Positions 19,208 through 28,778 are shown, counted from the stretch's first letter. The stretch is 64,000 bases of DNA from Alloalcanivorax dieselolei B5 (GCF_000300005.1 NC_018691.1:3782001-3846000), one strand, 5' to 3'. Notes: a model not told the origin generated them from the sequence alone. Numbers and translations: made by a program.

Positions 19208-19322
19208 CTGCGCTCCCAACCTGGTATGGAAAGCCAACCCGGCATGGACAGAGGAACCACTATCCGTTCACCACACGCCGCGGCTTCGCCAGCTTCCTGG
19301 GTCATATTTACTGCTTCAACTT

Positions 19323-20672
19323 TTATTTCTTCAACTGTGCATTGAGCATGTCGAACTGCTGGGTCAAATAGCTGCTGGTGGCGTTCATCTGCGCCACCAT
19401 GCTATCCAGTTTCTGGAACTGAACGCGATAACGCTCCACCGTGTCGGCAATGCTCTGCTCCATGCGGTCATAGCGTTTCGACAAACTGTCGATGCTGGTC
19501 TGAAAACCCTCGGTGACGCGATCGATCATGCCATCGTCCTCAAGCATGTCTTCCAGCGCGGTGTCCAGCTTGCCGATAATGCCATCGTCCTCATCACGAC
19601 CAACAAAGAAACGGGACACCCCCTCCAGATTATTGCTGATGGCTTCGTCGAGTTCATCGTCATCCACCTTCAAGGTGCCATCCCGTTGCAAGGAGACCCC
19701 CAGGTCCGCCAGCACCCGGTAATCGCCCTCGTCCACACCGGCGCTCAGCACTCCGCGTAACTCGGATTCGATACGACGCACCGTGGAATTCCCTATCAGC
19801 TCGCCACTTTTTCCGGTTTCACTGTCGAAACTGGTCAGGCTTCCGATACTTTCCTTGAGGTTATTAAAGGCGGAGACGAAATCGTTGACCGCCTTTTTGA
19901 TCGCATCCGTGTCCCGGGTGATATCCAGGCTGGATTCGCCTTCTTCCACCAGATTCAACGTCACGCCCTGGATAGCGTCTTCCACCTTGTTGCTCTGACT
20001 CTGCATGGCAATGCCGTTGATGGTGAACTCGGCATTGCGGGCGGTCACCTCGGAGGCACCATCCAGAGACAGCGCGGAACCCAACCCGCCGGAGAAGCTG
20101 ACGCCACTGATCGCCTGTTCCGTTCCGGTCTTCGTCGACGTCATCACCAGCCGGTAGGGCGTGCCGCTGCCATCGTTGACGATGGAGGCCTGCACGCCCT
20201 TGTTCTGGTCATTGATGGCATCACGCAGATCCTTGAGGGAACTCTTGTCCGCACTCAACGTCACCTCGAAGGACTCGCCATCGGCCAGATCAATGGAGAC
20301 CGATCCCGCGCCCAGATCCGCGTCCTTATCGGCCACACCCTGGGTGGCGATACTCGAGGCGCGGGCGCGCTGGGTCACATTGATATCGAAGCTGCCCAGC
20401 GCCACATCCGTACCGGTGGAGAAAGTGACCGATTCACCGGTCTGGTTGGTGGCCACGCTACGGAAGCTGTCTTCTTCTCCCAGCTTATCCGCGGCGTCAC
20501 GGAACTTGTCCAGCGCGCTCTCCAGGGTGCCGAAGGCGGAGATCTTGGCATTGTAGCTGGCCGCCTGATTGGTGATCGGAGTCAGCTTTTGCCGTTCAGC
20601 GGCTTCCAGTTGATCCAACAATCCATTCAGGTCCAAACCGGACCCAATACCTAAAGATGCGATGCTGGCCAT
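19323..20672 (-). CDS. fliD: Filament cap protein FliD
   Basis: FliD (HAP2) caps the growing filament and folds flagellin subunits at the tip. ATG 20672 gives 449 residues, starts MASIASLGIGSGLDL as in the family, and is preceded by AGGAG. Conserved coiled ends are visible: N-terminal GIGSGLDLNGLLDQL and C-terminal YRVQFQKLDSMVAQMNATSSYLTQQF. The middle is the variable domain. It heads the fliD-fliS-fliT-fliK-like-fhlB operon from its own sigma-28 promoter. Confidence 0.96.
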   Translation of the reverse strand: MASIASLGIGSGLDLNGLLDQLEAAERQKLTPITNQAASYNAKISAFGTLESALDKFRDAADKLGEEDSFRSVATNQTGESVTFSTGTDVALGSFDINVTQRARASSIATQGVADKDADLGAGSVSIDLADGESFEVTLSADKSSLKDLRDAINDQNKGVQASIVNDGSGTPYRLVMTSTKTGTEQAISGVSFSGGLGSALSLDGASEVTARNAEFTINGIAMQSQSNKVEDAIQGVTLNLVEEGESSLDITRDTDAIKKAVNDFVSAFNNLKESIGSLTSFDSETGKSGELIGNSTVRRIESELRGVLSAGVDEGDYRVLADLGVSLQRDGTLKVDDDELDEAISNNLEGVSRFFVGRDEDDGIIGKLDTALEDMLEDDGMIDRVTEGFQTSIDSLSKRYDRMEQSIADTVERYRVQFQKLDSMVAQMNATSSYLTQQFDMLNAQLKK

Positions 20673-20772
20673 AGTGCTTCCTTCTCCTGGCAGGAAAGTG
20701 AAATGGAAGGTACTAAAGGGACGGATTCCTCCCCGGCGAGAGGCCTCCCGAATCCTCACCGCTTACCTCAGG

Positions 20773-20799
20773 CTATCGGCCTCACCGCAGCGGACTTTA
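20773..20799 (-). promoter_or_regulatory. Sigma-28 promoter for fliDST
   Basis: The minus strand reads TAAAGTCC-N11-GCCGATAG, matching the FliA consensus at nearly all core positions. It lies about 100 nt upstream of the fliD start and faces away from the fliC promoter. Confidence 0.85.
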
Positions 20800-20886
20800 G
20801 CGTCTCTGGCAAAAAGTGAAGCGTCGATTAGGAGGGTTGATGGGCGGCTTCTTCGGGTTCTGAGGTGCTTTTTTTTATCTGCTCCC

Positions 20887-20913
20887 TAAAGCTCCCCGAT
20901 GAGCCGCCGAAAG
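20887..20913 (+). promoter_or_regulatory. Sigma-28 promoter for flagellin fliC
   Basis: The plus strand reads TAAAGCTC-N11-GCCGAAAG. The -35 core TAAAG and -10 core GCCGA are intact and the spacing is 11. Expected start of transcription is about 20920, giving a leader of about 85 nt before the fliC ATG. Confidence 0.8.
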
Positions 20914-21003
20914 ACAGAGTAACGGCCCGCGCCGTTGCGGCGCTCCCGACGGGAGCCGCCGGTGTAGCTAAACCGATTTGGTCACCAGCAAAAGGACACT
21001 GAT

Positions 21004-22113
21004 ATGTCAGTCATCAACACCAATATTACCGCCCTGATCGGCCAGCAGAACCTGGGCCGTTCCCAGAGCGCCCTGCAAACCTCCATGGAGCGCCTGTCTT
21101 CCGGCCTGCGTATCAACAGCGCCAAGGACGATGCCGCCGGCCAGGCCATCGCCAACCGCATGAGCTCCCAGATCACCGGCCTGTCCCAGGCTCAGCGCAA
21201 CGCCAACGACGGTATCTCCGCGGCACAAACCGCGGAAGGCGCCCTGAACCAGGTCAATGACAACCTTCAGCGCGTTCGTGAGCTGACCGTTCAGGCCCAG
21301 AACGGCACCAACTCCCAGTCCGACCTGAACTCCATTCAGGATGAAATCAACCAGCGTCTGTCCGAAGTCGACCGCATCTCCAAGGAAACCGACTTCAACG
21401 GCGTGAAGGTGCTGGCCAGCGATCAGGACCTGACCATCCAGGTTGGCGCCAACGACGGCGAAGCCATTACGCTGAACCTGAAAGAAATCACCTCCCAGAC
21501 GCTCAGCCTCGACACCTTCAATGTTAACGGTGTCAAAGGCGGAGTCAGCAGCCTGACAGCCTATGCCGATGGTGATCTTAAAGACGGCACCGGGGACGAC
21601 ATTCTGGCCGCCGGCGTGACCATCAACGATAGCGGCAGCGCAATTACCGGTGGTGCGTTGACCCAGGATGCCGAAGGCAATTGGTTCGTTACCGGAACCG
21701 ATGCCAATGGCGAGACCGTGGCCATCGGCGTCGATGAAAGCAACTTCGCCATTACCGATGGCGCCGGCGGCGGTGCCAATGATGGCACCATGCAAGTTAA
21801 CATCGACTCCGACTCCGCCACTCTGCTTGGAGATCGTTCCACCAGTCCGCTGGCCGGTCTCGACACCGCCCTGAATACCGTGGATTCCCTGCGCTCCGAG
21901 CTGGGTGCCATGCAGAACCGTTTCGAGTCCGCCATCACCAATCTCGGCACCACCACCACCAACCTGTCCGCCGCCCGCTCCCGTATCGAGGACGCCGACT
22001 ACGCGGTGGAAGTGTCCAACATGACCCGTGCACAGATTCTGCAGCAAGCCGGTACTTCCGTGCTGGCGCAGGCCAACCAGGTACCGCAGTCCGTGCTGTC
22101 CCTGCTGGGTTAA
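21004..22113 (+). CDS. fliC: Flagellin FliC
   Basis: The filament subunit, secreted by the flagellar export apparatus. The 369-residue protein has the conserved D0/D1 N-terminus (starts MSVINTNITALIGQQNL, with RLSSGLRINSAKDDAAG) and C-terminus (ARSRIEDADYAVEVSNMTRAQ, ending in a hydrophobic SLLG). The central variable region, about residues 175-275, is short, acidic and Gly/Thr-rich. Only one flagellin gene is present in the window. It has its own sigma-28 promoter and is closed by a strong terminator. Confidence 0.98.
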   Translation: MSVINTNITALIGQQNLGRSQSALQTSMERLSSGLRINSAKDDAAGQAIANRMSSQITGLSQAQRNANDGISAAQTAEGALNQVNDNLQRVRELTVQAQNGTNSQSDLNSIQDEINQRLSEVDRISKETDFNGVKVLASDQDLTIQVGANDGEAITLNLKEITSQTLSLDTFNVNGVKGGVSSLTAYADGDLKDGTGDDILAAGVTINDSGSAITGGALTQDAEGNWFVTGTDANGETVAIGVDESNFAITDGAGGGANDGTMQVNIDSDSATLLGDRSTSPLAGLDTALNTVDSLRSELGAMQNRFESAITNLGTTTTNLSAARSRIEDADYAVEVSNMTRAQILQQAGTSVLAQANQVPQSVLSLLG

Positions 22114-22169
22114 TGCTTATCGGCGCCCGGCGCTTCGCCGGGTGCCGCTTTTGCGCTCACCTTCGCATC

Positions 22170-22197
22170 AGCCCCCCGTTTTTCGGGGGCTTTTTTT
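22170..22197 (+). terminator. Rho-independent terminator of fliC
   Basis: A GC-rich stem (AGCCCCC with GGGGGCT around a short T-rich loop) is followed directly by seven T residues. A second hairpin, CCCGGCG-CTT-CGCCGGG, lies just after the stop codon at about 22126-22143. The T-run is on the plus side only, so it ends fliC rather than the convergent beta-lactamase. Confidence 0.9.
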
Positions 22198-22225
22198 GTG
22201 GCCGGACACCGGCATGCCTACATCT

Positions 22226-23122
22226 CTATTCGCCGCTCACCATCTCCGCCACCTCGGCGATGATCCGGTCCCGCACCCCGGCTTCCGCCTTCGGCATCTC
22301 GCAGTACACCGTCACCAGTACCGCCCCCCGCTGCGGCGACCAGGCCACACCAATATCATTGCTGTAGCCCAGCTCATCGCCACTGGTACCGGTCTTGTCG
22401 GCCACCAGCCAGTCAGCCGGAAAGCCGGCGCGCAGTCGCCGGTCACCGGTTTTGTTGGCGATCATCCACGCCGCCAGTTGCGCGCGTCCCTGGGCGGACA
22501 GCACCTCGCCAAACAGCAGCCGGTGCAGTGTTCCCAGCATCGCCGCCGGAGAAGTGGTATCGCTTTCCTTATTGGCGTCGCCATAACCGTTCAGCTCCGG
22601 CTCCAGCCGGTCCAGCCGCGTCACCGGATCGCCGCTTTTACGCAGAAATTCCGTCAGCGCCCCGGGTCCGCCAAAGCCTTTGATCAGCAGATTGGCGGCG
22701 CCGTTATCGCTCCAGGCCACCGCCGCTTCACACAGCTGCGCCACGGTCATACCCCCTTCTCCGGTTCGCTTCTCGGTAACCGGCGACCAGCCCACCAGAT
22801 CCTTCCTGGACACCAGCAACCGCCGGTCCAGGCTCTCCTCGCCACGATCCACCCGCGCCAGCACCAGCGCCGCCGCCAGTGCCTTGAAGGTACTGCACAT
22901 GAGAAAACGCTCATCCACGCGGTGGCCGGCACGATAGCCGGTAGCAAGATGCCACACCGCCACCCCGACACGACCACCATGCCGCCGCTCCCACTCCCGG
23001 CAGCGGCGACTCAGCGCATCGCTCACCTTACCGTGATCGGCGGTCTTCGCCGCCAGTCCCATGGCCGGCAGCGCCAGCATGGAGCCCAGCAAGAAACCTC
23101 TGCGTGACAGTCCCGCGCTCAT
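22226..23122 (-). CDS. Class A serine beta-lactamase with Tat signal
   Basis: A 298-residue periplasmic beta-lactamase. All class A motifs are present: S77-T-F-K80 (Ambler S70-x-x-K73), S138-D-N140, the omega-loop EPELN with E174 (Ambler E166), and K243-T-G-T. The N-terminus has a twin-arginine motif (SRRGFLL) and a hydrophobic stretch, predicting Tat export. A Cys precedes the active Ser (CSTFK), but the partner position after KTG is Ser, so the disulfide of KPC-type enzymes is absent. It is divergent from an AmpR-like regulator with a shared operator, as in BlaA and PenA systems. The substrate range is unknown. Confidence 0.95.
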   Translation of the reverse strand: MSAGLSRRGFLLGSMLALPAMGLAAKTADHGKVSDALSRRCREWERRHGGRVGVAVWHLATGYRAGHRVDERFLMCSTFKALAAALVLARVDRGEESLDRRLLVSRKDLVGWSPVTEKRTGEGGMTVAQLCEAAVAWSDNGAANLLIKGFGGPGALTEFLRKSGDPVTRLDRLEPELNGYGDANKESDTTSPAAMLGTLHRLLFGEVLSAQGRAQLAAWMIANKTGDRRLRAGFPADWLVADKTGTSGDELGYSNDIGVAWSPQRGAVLVTVYCEMPKAEAGVRDRIIAEVAEMVSGE

Positions 23123-23180
23123 GTCCCGTTCTCCTTGTCGTTACCGCGCCTTCGGCCCTTTCCGTCCGGTCGCGACGGCT

Positions 23181-23209
23181 ACTATGGGAAGCCGCCGGCG
23201 CGTTGACAA
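23181..23209 (-). promoter_or_regulatory. Sigma-70 promoter of the beta-lactamase gene
   Basis: The minus strand reads TTGTCA-N17-CATAGT, a reasonable sigma-70 promoter with ideal spacing, about 60 nt upstream of the gene start. The LysR box lies immediately upstream of its -35. Confidence 0.6.
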
Positions 23210-23217
23210 ACGATCAA

Positions 23218-23238
23218 TTCTCCACTCAGATATGAGAA
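23218..23238. promoter_or_regulatory. LysR-type operator between bla and its regulator
   Basis: A perfect palindrome TTCTC-N11-GAGAA, the classic T-N11-A architecture of LysR-family operators. Its centre is about 54 bp upstream of the predicted bla start site, typical for activation. It also overlaps an alternative upstream ATG of the regulator (23232), which argues for the downstream start at 23268. Confidence 0.8.
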
Positions 23239-23267
23239 AATCTTGGCCTCAGGATCCGACCACGCCC

Positions 23268-24212
23268 ATGGATGTCCCGCAACTGCCCCTGAACGCCCTG
23301 CGCGCCTTCGAAGCCTCCGCCAGGCTGTGTAACTTCACCCGCGCCGGCCAGGAGCTGAACGTCACCCAGACCGCCATCAGCCATCAGGTCAAGGCACTGG
23401 AAGACCAACTTGGCGTTACCCTTTTTACCCGGCTTCCCCGGGGCCTGGCGCTCACCGATGAAGGCCACGCCCTGCTGCCGGTGCTGACCGACGCCTTTGA
23501 GCGCATCAGCGGCGCCGTTACCCGTTTGCAGGAAGGGCGCTTTCAGGAAGTGGTCACCCTTGGCGTGGTGGGCACCTTCGCCATCGGCTGGCTGCTGCCG
23601 CGCCTGTCCGACTTCCGCGATCGCCACCCGTCCATAGACTTGCGTTTGAAGACCAATAACAACGTGGCGGATATCGTTGCCGAGGGGCTGGATTATTTTA
23701 TTCGTTTCGGCGACGGCGCCTGGCACGGCACCGACGCTTTGCCGCTGCTGGACGCGCCGCTGTCGCCGGTCTGCGCCCCGGCCCTGGCGGATCAACTGAA
23801 GCAGCCGGCGGACTTGCACGGCGTGCCGCTGCTGCGTTCCTTTCGCCGCGATGAATGGGAGCGCTGGTTCCAGGCCGCCGGCATGGTGCCGCCGACACCG
23901 CGGGGCGGCATGTTTGATTCCTCCGCCCTGCTGCTGGAAGCCGCCGCCGGCGGCGAAGGCGTGGCCCTGTTACCAGTGACGATGTTCCAGCAGGCGCTCG
24001 GACAAGGCCGGGTGAAACAACCCTTCGAGCTGGCCGTGGATACCGGCCGCTACTGGCTGACCAAACTGAAATCGCGGCAAGAAACACCGGCCATGGGGCG
24101 CTTGAGGGAATGGCTGGAACAGCAATTGCGGCAACATCCGAACACCGATTCGCGGCCCAGCGGAGCGCCGCCCGGACATCTTCCTTCAGACCGGACTACG
24201 AAGCCGCTGTAG
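23268..24212 (+). CDS. ampR: AmpR-like LysR-family regulator
   Basis: A 314-residue LysR regulator, divergent from the beta-lactamase. The N-terminal winged HTH (PLNALRAFEASARLCNFTRAGQEL, VTQTAISHQVKALE) closely follows AmpR and PenR proteins, and the effector domain runs from about residue 90 to 290. AmpR senses muropeptides. The ATG at 23268 fits the family N-terminus. The last 20 or so residues do not look like the family, and the stop codon lies inside a REP palindrome arm, so the C-terminus may have been altered by the repeat. Confidence 0.85.
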   Translation: MDVPQLPLNALRAFEASARLCNFTRAGQELNVTQTAISHQVKALEDQLGVTLFTRLPRGLALTDEGHALLPVLTDAFERISGAVTRLQEGRFQEVVTLGVVGTFAIGWLLPRLSDFRDRHPSIDLRLKTNNNVADIVAEGLDYFIRFGDGAWHGTDALPLLDAPLSPVCAPALADQLKQPADLHGVPLLRSFRRDEWERWFQAAGMVPPTPRGGMFDSSALLLEAAAGGEGVALLPVTMFQQALGQGRVKQPFELAVDTGRYWLTKLKSRQETPAMGRLREWLEQQLRQHPNTDSRPSGAPPGHLPSDRTTKPL

Positions 24213-24274
24213 GAGCCAGCCTTGCTGGCGAATCTTTTTGCGCGAAGGCTCATTCGCTTGCAAGGCAAGCTCCC
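24209..24274. repeat. REP-like palindrome, copy 2 (diverged)
   Basis: Left arm starts GTAGGAGCCAGCCTTG at 24209. Right arm ATTCGCTTGCAAGGCAAGCTCC ends at 24273. The arms are imperfect complements. It begins inside the end of the LysR gene and supplies its TAG stop. The preceding bases CCGGACTACGAAGCC also precede copy 6, so the conserved unit is longer than the palindrome. Confidence 0.8.
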
Positions 24275-24328
24275 TAGTCGCAATCTATTTAGTACCGTCG
24301 GAAAGCACCAGTGGCGCCCCTTTCCCTC

Positions 24329-24355
24329 TAAAGTTTTTTCATGGCGCGCCGATAA
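24329..24355 (+). promoter_or_regulatory. Sigma-28 promoter of flaG (perfect consensus)
   Basis: Reads TAAAGTTT-N11-GCCGATAA, identical at all 16 specified positions to the enterobacterial FliA consensus. It lies about 45-70 nt upstream of the flaG start. It shows that flaG is transcribed separately from the inserted bla-ampR pair. Confidence 0.93.
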
Positions 24356-24398
24356 TTTCGTCAAACGCTACCCGTGAAAACCAATAAGGATCATTGCC

Positions 24399-24749
24399 AT
24401 GAGTGCTCCGGTGGACCCGCTGGCCTCGTCTTTGCCGTCGCAGTTTTCGTTTCAATCCGCCCGCCAAAGGGTGGAGCGAGTGCTGGCCCAGTTACCCCTG
24501 ACCGACTCGCAAGCCCGGCAGCCCGAACCGGACCGCGACAGCCTGGTGGAACCGGTACAACGGATCAACGACGTATTGCGCCCTTACGGCGTGCAGTTCG
24601 ACCTCAGCGATGATTCCGGCCGGACCATCATTCTGGTGGTGGACCGGGAAAGCGGTCAGGTGATCCGGCAGATTCCCCCGGAGGAAGCGCTCAATGCCTA
24701 TCAACGCATGGAAGAAATGAAGGGGCGGCTGTTGCGGCTGGAGGTGTAG
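24399..24749 (+). CDS. flaG: Flagellar protein FlaG
   Basis: FlaG-family protein, 116 residues, affecting filament length and stability in other bacteria. The conserved C-terminal half is clear: INDVLRPYGVQFDLSDDSG, then VVDRESGQVIRQIPPEEAL. It has a perfect sigma-28 promoter. FlaG usually lies beside fliC or fliD. Here the beta-lactamase and regulator separate it from fliC. Confidence 0.9.
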   Translation: MSAPVDPLASSLPSQFSFQSARQRVERVLAQLPLTDSQARQPEPDRDSLVEPVQRINDVLRPYGVQFDLSDDSGRTIILVVDRESGQVIRQIPPEEALNAYQRMEEMKGRLLRLEV

Positions 24750-24797
24750 CGTGGGAGCGGGCTTGCCAACGGACGGCTTTGGCCTCGATGCACTTCC

Positions 24798-25115
24798 TCA
24801 CACCTGCATATTCATGATTTCTTTATAAGCGGACACCAGCCGGTTACGCATCTGCACGCCCATTTCAAACGCCACACTGGCCTTCTGCGAATCCACCATC
24901 ACCTGCGGCAACGACACGTTCGGATCCCCGGCCTGGAAGGCCCGGGCCTGCTCACCGGCGGCCTGCTGAAGACCATTGATCCGCTCCAGCGACGCGCGCA
25001 ACTCTCCAGAAAAACCACCACCTCCGTCGGTGGAGGCGGAACGGGACACACCGCCGGCGTCGGCGGCCAGCTGTCGCATCTGGCTCAGTACGGATTGAAT
25101 CTCCGGCGTACTCAT
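24798..25115 (-). CDS. fliE: Flagellar hook-basal body protein FliE
   Basis: FliE joins the MS ring to the proximal rod. ATG 25115 gives 105 residues, with GGAGAAAG upstream. The C-terminal signature is present: FSGELRASLERINGLQ, then VMVDSQKASVAFEMGVQMRNRLVSAYKEIMNMQV-type ending (only its ends noted here: VMVDSQKAS, EIMNMQV). It is divergent from fliF across a 265-nt gap, as in enterobacteria. Confidence 0.95.
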   Translation of the reverse strand: MSTPEIQSVLSQMRQLAADAGGVSRSASTDGGGGFSGELRASLERINGLQQAAGEQARAFQAGDPNVSLPQVMVDSQKASVAFEMGVQMRNRLVSAYKEIMNMQV

Positions 25116-25380
25116 TGTCACTTTCTCCGGTTTTCCTGATGGCACCCAGATTAGCAAGACGCGGCGGATGGCCATGCCGGTAATTGACGACAAAAAGACA
25201 GGCTTTTCTCGCCTTTGCGTGGCGGCGCTCTACGCATAATGGCAAAGCCCAAGGCTCCATGAGCCCATTCCGGCAAGAGACCATACGTTAGGCAAGGGTG
25301 ATCATGTATCGCGTTTTTCTGCATCGACAGCGTCCCCGGCGCGGCCCCGCGCACCGCCTTGAAGCGGGAACCCTGCCGTC

Positions 25381-27072
25381 ATGAGCGGGGCGTCCACCGG
25401 TAATGCCAACGCGGCGGCCAGCCAGGCCAGTCCACTGACGCCCTGGCTGGCCAGACTGCGCGCCAATCCGCTGATTCCATTGCTGGTGGCGGGCGCGGCG
25501 GTGGTGGCGATCGTCGCCGCGCTATTGATGTGGGCGAGCGCGCCGACTTATCGCGTCCTGTTCAGCAACCTCACCGAAGCGGACGGCGGAAGAATCATCG
25601 CCGCCCTCGAGCAGCAAGGCGTGCAATACCGTTTCAGTGAAGGTGGCCAGGCCCTGCTGGTGCCGGGCGACCAGGTGCATAAGCTGCGTTTGCAACTGGC
25701 GGAACAAGGGCTGCCGGAAGGCGGCAACGTGGGCCTGGACATCATGGAAAAGCAGGCGTTCGGTGTCAGCCAGTTCGCCGAACAGGTGAACTTCCAGCGT
25801 GGCCTGGAAGGCGAACTGGCCCGCTCCATCGAAGCACTGGGTCCGGTGGAACGGGCCCGGGTGCATCTGGCGCTGGCCAAACCCTCCGTATTCATTCGCG
25901 ACCGCCAGCCCGCCAAGGGCTCGGTGGTACTGACATTGCAACCCGGCCGCGCGCTCGGCGACGCCCAGGTCAATGCCATGGTCCATCTGGTGGCCAGCAG
26001 CGTACCGGAGCTGGCGCCGGAAGACGTCACCGTGGTGGACCAAAGCGGCCGCCTGCTGTCCCGGGAGACCGGTCCCGGCCATGACCTGGACGGCACCCGC
26101 CTGCGCTATACCGAGGAAGTGGAGCGCGCCTACCAACAACGCATCGAAAAAATCCTGGAGCCGATTCTTGGCCGTGGCAATGTCCGCTCCCAGGTCACCG
26201 CGCAGATCGACTTCAGCCGCCGCGAGGAAACCGAGGAACGCTACGGCCCGAACCAGGACGGCAATTCAGCGGCCATCCGCAGCAAGCGGATCAATGCCGT
26301 TTATGAAGACCCGGACGGCGGCGCCAGTGGCATCCCCGGAGCGCTCAGCAACACACCGCCGGGGGAAGCCGCCTCGCCGATCAACAACGATGCCGACGGC
26401 AATGGCAATGAAGAAGATGCCCCGCCCCAGCGTGTCCGCCAGGACGACCTGATCAATTACGAGCTGGATCGCAACATCACCCACACCCAGCATCACCAGG
26501 GCAGCATTCAACGCCTTTCCGTGGCCGTGGTGCTCAACTACCGGGAAAAAACCGGCGAGGACGGCACCGTCCAGCTGGCACCGCTGAGTGACGAGGAACT
26601 CAACCGCATCACCGATCTGACCCGGCACGCCATGGGGTTCTCGGCGGAGCGCGGCGACGGCCTGGAAGTGGTCAACAGCCCGTTCGCCGATTTGTCCGAG
26701 CCGTTCGAGGAAAGACCCTGGTGGCAATCACCACAGTGGGTGGATCTGGCGCTGGGCCTGGGCCGTTATCTGCTGGTGGCGCTGGCCGCCCTGCTGCTCT
26801 ACCGGCTGATCCTGCGTCCGCTGATACAGCGCTATACCGCCACCCCCGCCGCTGCCCAGCCGGTGACGGGGGGCAATGTCTCCGCCGTGGTCGGCGACGA
26901 CGAGGACGATGATCCGGATCCGGAAGAAGCCGTGGCCCGACGTCGGCGCCAGCGGCGCAAGACCCTGATGTACGAAAGCAATTTGCAGGACCTGCAGGAC
27001 CTGGCCCGGGACGATCCGGCCATGGTAGCCATGATTCTGCGTAGCTGGATGAACCGAAATGAGCCGACCTGA
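25381..27072 (+). CDS. fliF: Flagellar MS-ring protein FliF
   Basis: FliF forms the MS ring in the inner membrane, the base of the rotor. The 563-residue protein has TM1 at about 35-55, ring-building motifs (with [28 protein letters not shown] YscJ/FliF domain near 75-100), a flexible acidic region at about 305-345 and TM2 at about 455-478, then the FliG-binding C-tail. It starts the fliFGHIJK run. Its stop overlaps fliG by 14 nt. Confidence 0.97.
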   Translation: MSGASTGNANAAASQASPLTPWLARLRANPLIPLLVAGAAVVAIVAALLMWASAPTYRVLFSNLTEADGGRIIAALEQQGVQYRFSEGGQALLVPGDQVHKLRLQLAEQGLPEGGNVGLDIMEKQAFGVSQFAEQVNFQRGLEGELARSIEALGPVERARVHLALAKPSVFIRDRQPAKGSVVLTLQPGRALGDAQVNAMVHLVASSVPELAPEDVTVVDQSGRLLSRETGPGHDLDGTRLRYTEEVERAYQQRIEKILEPILGRGNVRSQVTAQIDFSRREETEERYGPNQDGNSAAIRSKRINAVYEDPDGGASGIPGALSNTPPGEAASPINNDADGNGNEEDAPPQRVRQDDLINYELDRNITHTQHHQGSIQRLSVAVVLNYREKTGEDGTVQLAPLSDEELNRITDLTRHAMGFSAERGDGLEVVNSPFADLSEPFEERPWWQSPQWVDLALGLGRYLLVALAALLLYRLILRPLIQRYTATPAAAQPVTGGNVSAVVGDDEDDDPDPEEAVARRRRQRRKTLMYESNLQDLQDLARDDPAMVAMILRSWMNRNEPT

Positions 27073-28075
27073 CAGCAGCGCGCGTACCGCCAGCGGAGCC
27101 CGTCGCGCCGCCATCCTTTTACTGGCGCTGGACGAAGACAGTGCCGCGGAGGTGTTCCGTCACCTGTCCGCCCGTGAGGTGCAGGACATTAGTCAGGAAA
27201 TGGCTGGCTTGAAGCATATTTCCCACGAGGAAATGCACCAGGTGCTGGAGGATTTCTACGACGAGCAGGAACAGTTCGCCGCCCTCAACCTGCGTTCCAC
27301 CGATCACATCCGTTCGGTGCTGGTCAAGGCGCTGGGACAGGAGCGGGCCTCCAGTCTGCTCGAGGATATTTTCGAACAGCACGCCGGCAATTCCGGTATC
27401 GACGCGCTCAATCTGATGGACGCCAACGTGGTGGCGGAGATGATTCGCGACGAACATCCGCAGATCATCGCCACCATTCTGGTGCATCTGGAACGGCGCC
27501 AGGCCGCCGATGTGCTGGAGCAGTTCGACGAGAAATTGCGCAACGATGTGGTACTGCGTATCGCCACTTTCAGCGGTGTGCAACCGGCGGCGTTGCAGGA
27601 ACTCACCGAGGTACTCGGCGGCATGCTCGATGGTCAGAACCTCAAGCGCAGCAAGATGGGCGGGGTGCGCACCGCCGCCGAGATTCTCAACCTGATGAAC
27701 TCCAGCCAGGAAGAGGCGGTGATCAAAACCGTGCGCGCCCACAACGAGGATCTGGCCCAGCGCATCATCGACGAGATGTTCCTGTTCGAGAATCTGCTGG
27801 AGCTGGACGACCGCAGCATCCAGCTGCTGCTCAAGGAAATCGATACCAAGTCGCTGATGGTGGCCCTCAAAGGCGCCGAGGAAGCGCTCACCGAGAAATT
27901 CCTGCGCAACATGTCCCAGCGTGCCGCCTCGCTGTTGCGCGAGGACATGGAGGCCAGCGGTCCGATCCGGGTATCGCAGGTGGAGAACGAACAAAAAGCC
28001 ATTCTGCAGGTGGTGCGCCGTCTCGCCGACAACGGCGACATCGTGCTGTCCGGCGGGGACGACCTCTATGTCTGA
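27059..28075 (+). CDS. fliG: Flagellar motor switch protein FliG
   Basis: FliG links the MS ring to the C ring and receives torque from MotA. The 338-residue protein has the N-terminal FliF-binding domain, the EHPQ motif ([12 protein letters not shown] near residue 139) of the middle domain, and the C-terminal torque helix containing [17 protein letters not shown] and [15 protein letters not shown]. It overlaps fliF (14 nt) and fliH (8 nt). Confidence 0.98.
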   Translation: MSRPDSSARTASGARRAAILLLALDEDSAAEVFRHLSAREVQDISQEMAGLKHISHEEMHQVLEDFYDEQEQFAALNLRSTDHIRSVLVKALGQERASSLLEDIFEQHAGNSGIDALNLMDANVVAEMIRDEHPQIIATILVHLERRQAADVLEQFDEKLRNDVVLRIATFSGVQPAALQELTEVLGGMLDGQNLKRSKMGGVRTAAEILNLMNSSQEEAVIKTVRAHNEDLAQRIIDEMFLFENLLELDDRSIQLLLKEIDTKSLMVALKGAEEALTEKFLRNMSQRAASLLREDMEASGPIRVSQVENEQKAILQVVRRLADNGDIVLSGGDDLYV

Positions 28076-28778
28076 TTCGACCGCGCCGAAGACTTCCTGG
28101 CAACGCTGGCGGATGGGCGACCTGGAACGCCCACGGTCCGAGCGTCCGGGAGAACGGGCCGCCAAACCGCAACGCCCGGCGGATCAGACCTTCGACGCCC
28201 GCGCCGAACTGAATACCTTGCGCCGTCAGGTTCGCGATCAGGCCTATCAGGAGGGACACCAGGCCGGTTTCGAGGCCGGCCAGGAACAGGGTTATAGCCA
28301 GGGCCTGGAACAGGGCCGTCGCGACGGTGAGCAACAGGCACGGGAACAAGCGGCTGCCGCTCTCGCTCCCCTGGCCGAACTCGCCGGCCAGTTTCAAAAC
28401 GCGGTCCAGACCCTGGATCGTCAGATCGCCGACGACCTTGTCGATCTGGCCCTGGCGGTGGGCAAGCAACTGGCCGGCGAGGCCCTTGCGGCCAAGCCGG
28501 AGCAGGTGTTGTCCCTAGTGCGCGAGTTGCTCCAGCAGGAACCGCAGCTGGGAGCCCATCCACGCCTGTGGCTGCACCCGGATGACCTGGCCCTGGTGGA
28601 GGAGCATCTCGCCATGGAACTGACCGCCGCCGGCTGGCAAGCCCGGGTCGACCCGGACCTGCAACGAGGCGGCTGCCGGGTCACCGGTGACGCCGGCGAA
28701 CGGGATGCCAGCCGCGCCGGCCGCTGGGACATGCTACTGGCCAAACTGCGGCGCCAACCGCGCGAGAGCGAAACATGA
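28068..28778 (+). CDS. fliH: Flagellar export regulator FliH
   Basis: FliH is the stator-like partner that controls the FliI ATPase and docks it at the C ring. ATG 28068 overlaps the fliG stop by 8 nt (236 residues). The FliH hallmark of repeated GxxxG spacing is visible in [17 protein letters not shown] at about residues 62-78, followed by the V-ATPase E-subunit-like C-domain. FliI follows with a 4-nt overlap. Confidence 0.95.
   Translation: MSDSTAPKTSWQRWRMGDLERPRSERPGERAAKPQRPADQTFDARAELNTLRRQVRDQAYQEGHQAGFEAGQEQGYSQGLEQGRRDGEQQAREQAAAALAPLAELAGQFQNAVQTLDRQIADDLVDLALAVGKQLAGEALAAKPEQVLSLVRELLQQEPQLGAHPRLWLHPDDLALVEEHLAMELTAAGWQARVDPDLQRGGCRVTGDAGERDASRAGRWDMLLAKLRRQPRESET

Larger units (their letters stand above)
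20673..21003. other. Divergent fliD/fliC intergenic region
   Basis: A 331-nt gap between divergent late flagellar genes. It contains back-to-back sigma-28 promoters (20773-20799 for fliD, 20887-20913 for fliC), a T-run near 20870-20878 and a roughly 85-nt fliC leader ending in an AAAGGA ribosome site. Nothing else was recognised. Confidence 0.7.

Noticed and set aside
23232..23267. Upstream ATG start for the AmpR-like regulator at 23232
   Set aside because: The ATG lies inside the LysR operator palindrome, and the extra residues do not match AmpR N-termini.
25116..25380. FlhDC box between fliE and fliF
   Set aside because: AATGGCAAAG at about 25243 resembles one half-site, but no inverse half occurs at 10-12 nt. 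A class II promoter is expected here but cannot be shown by eye.
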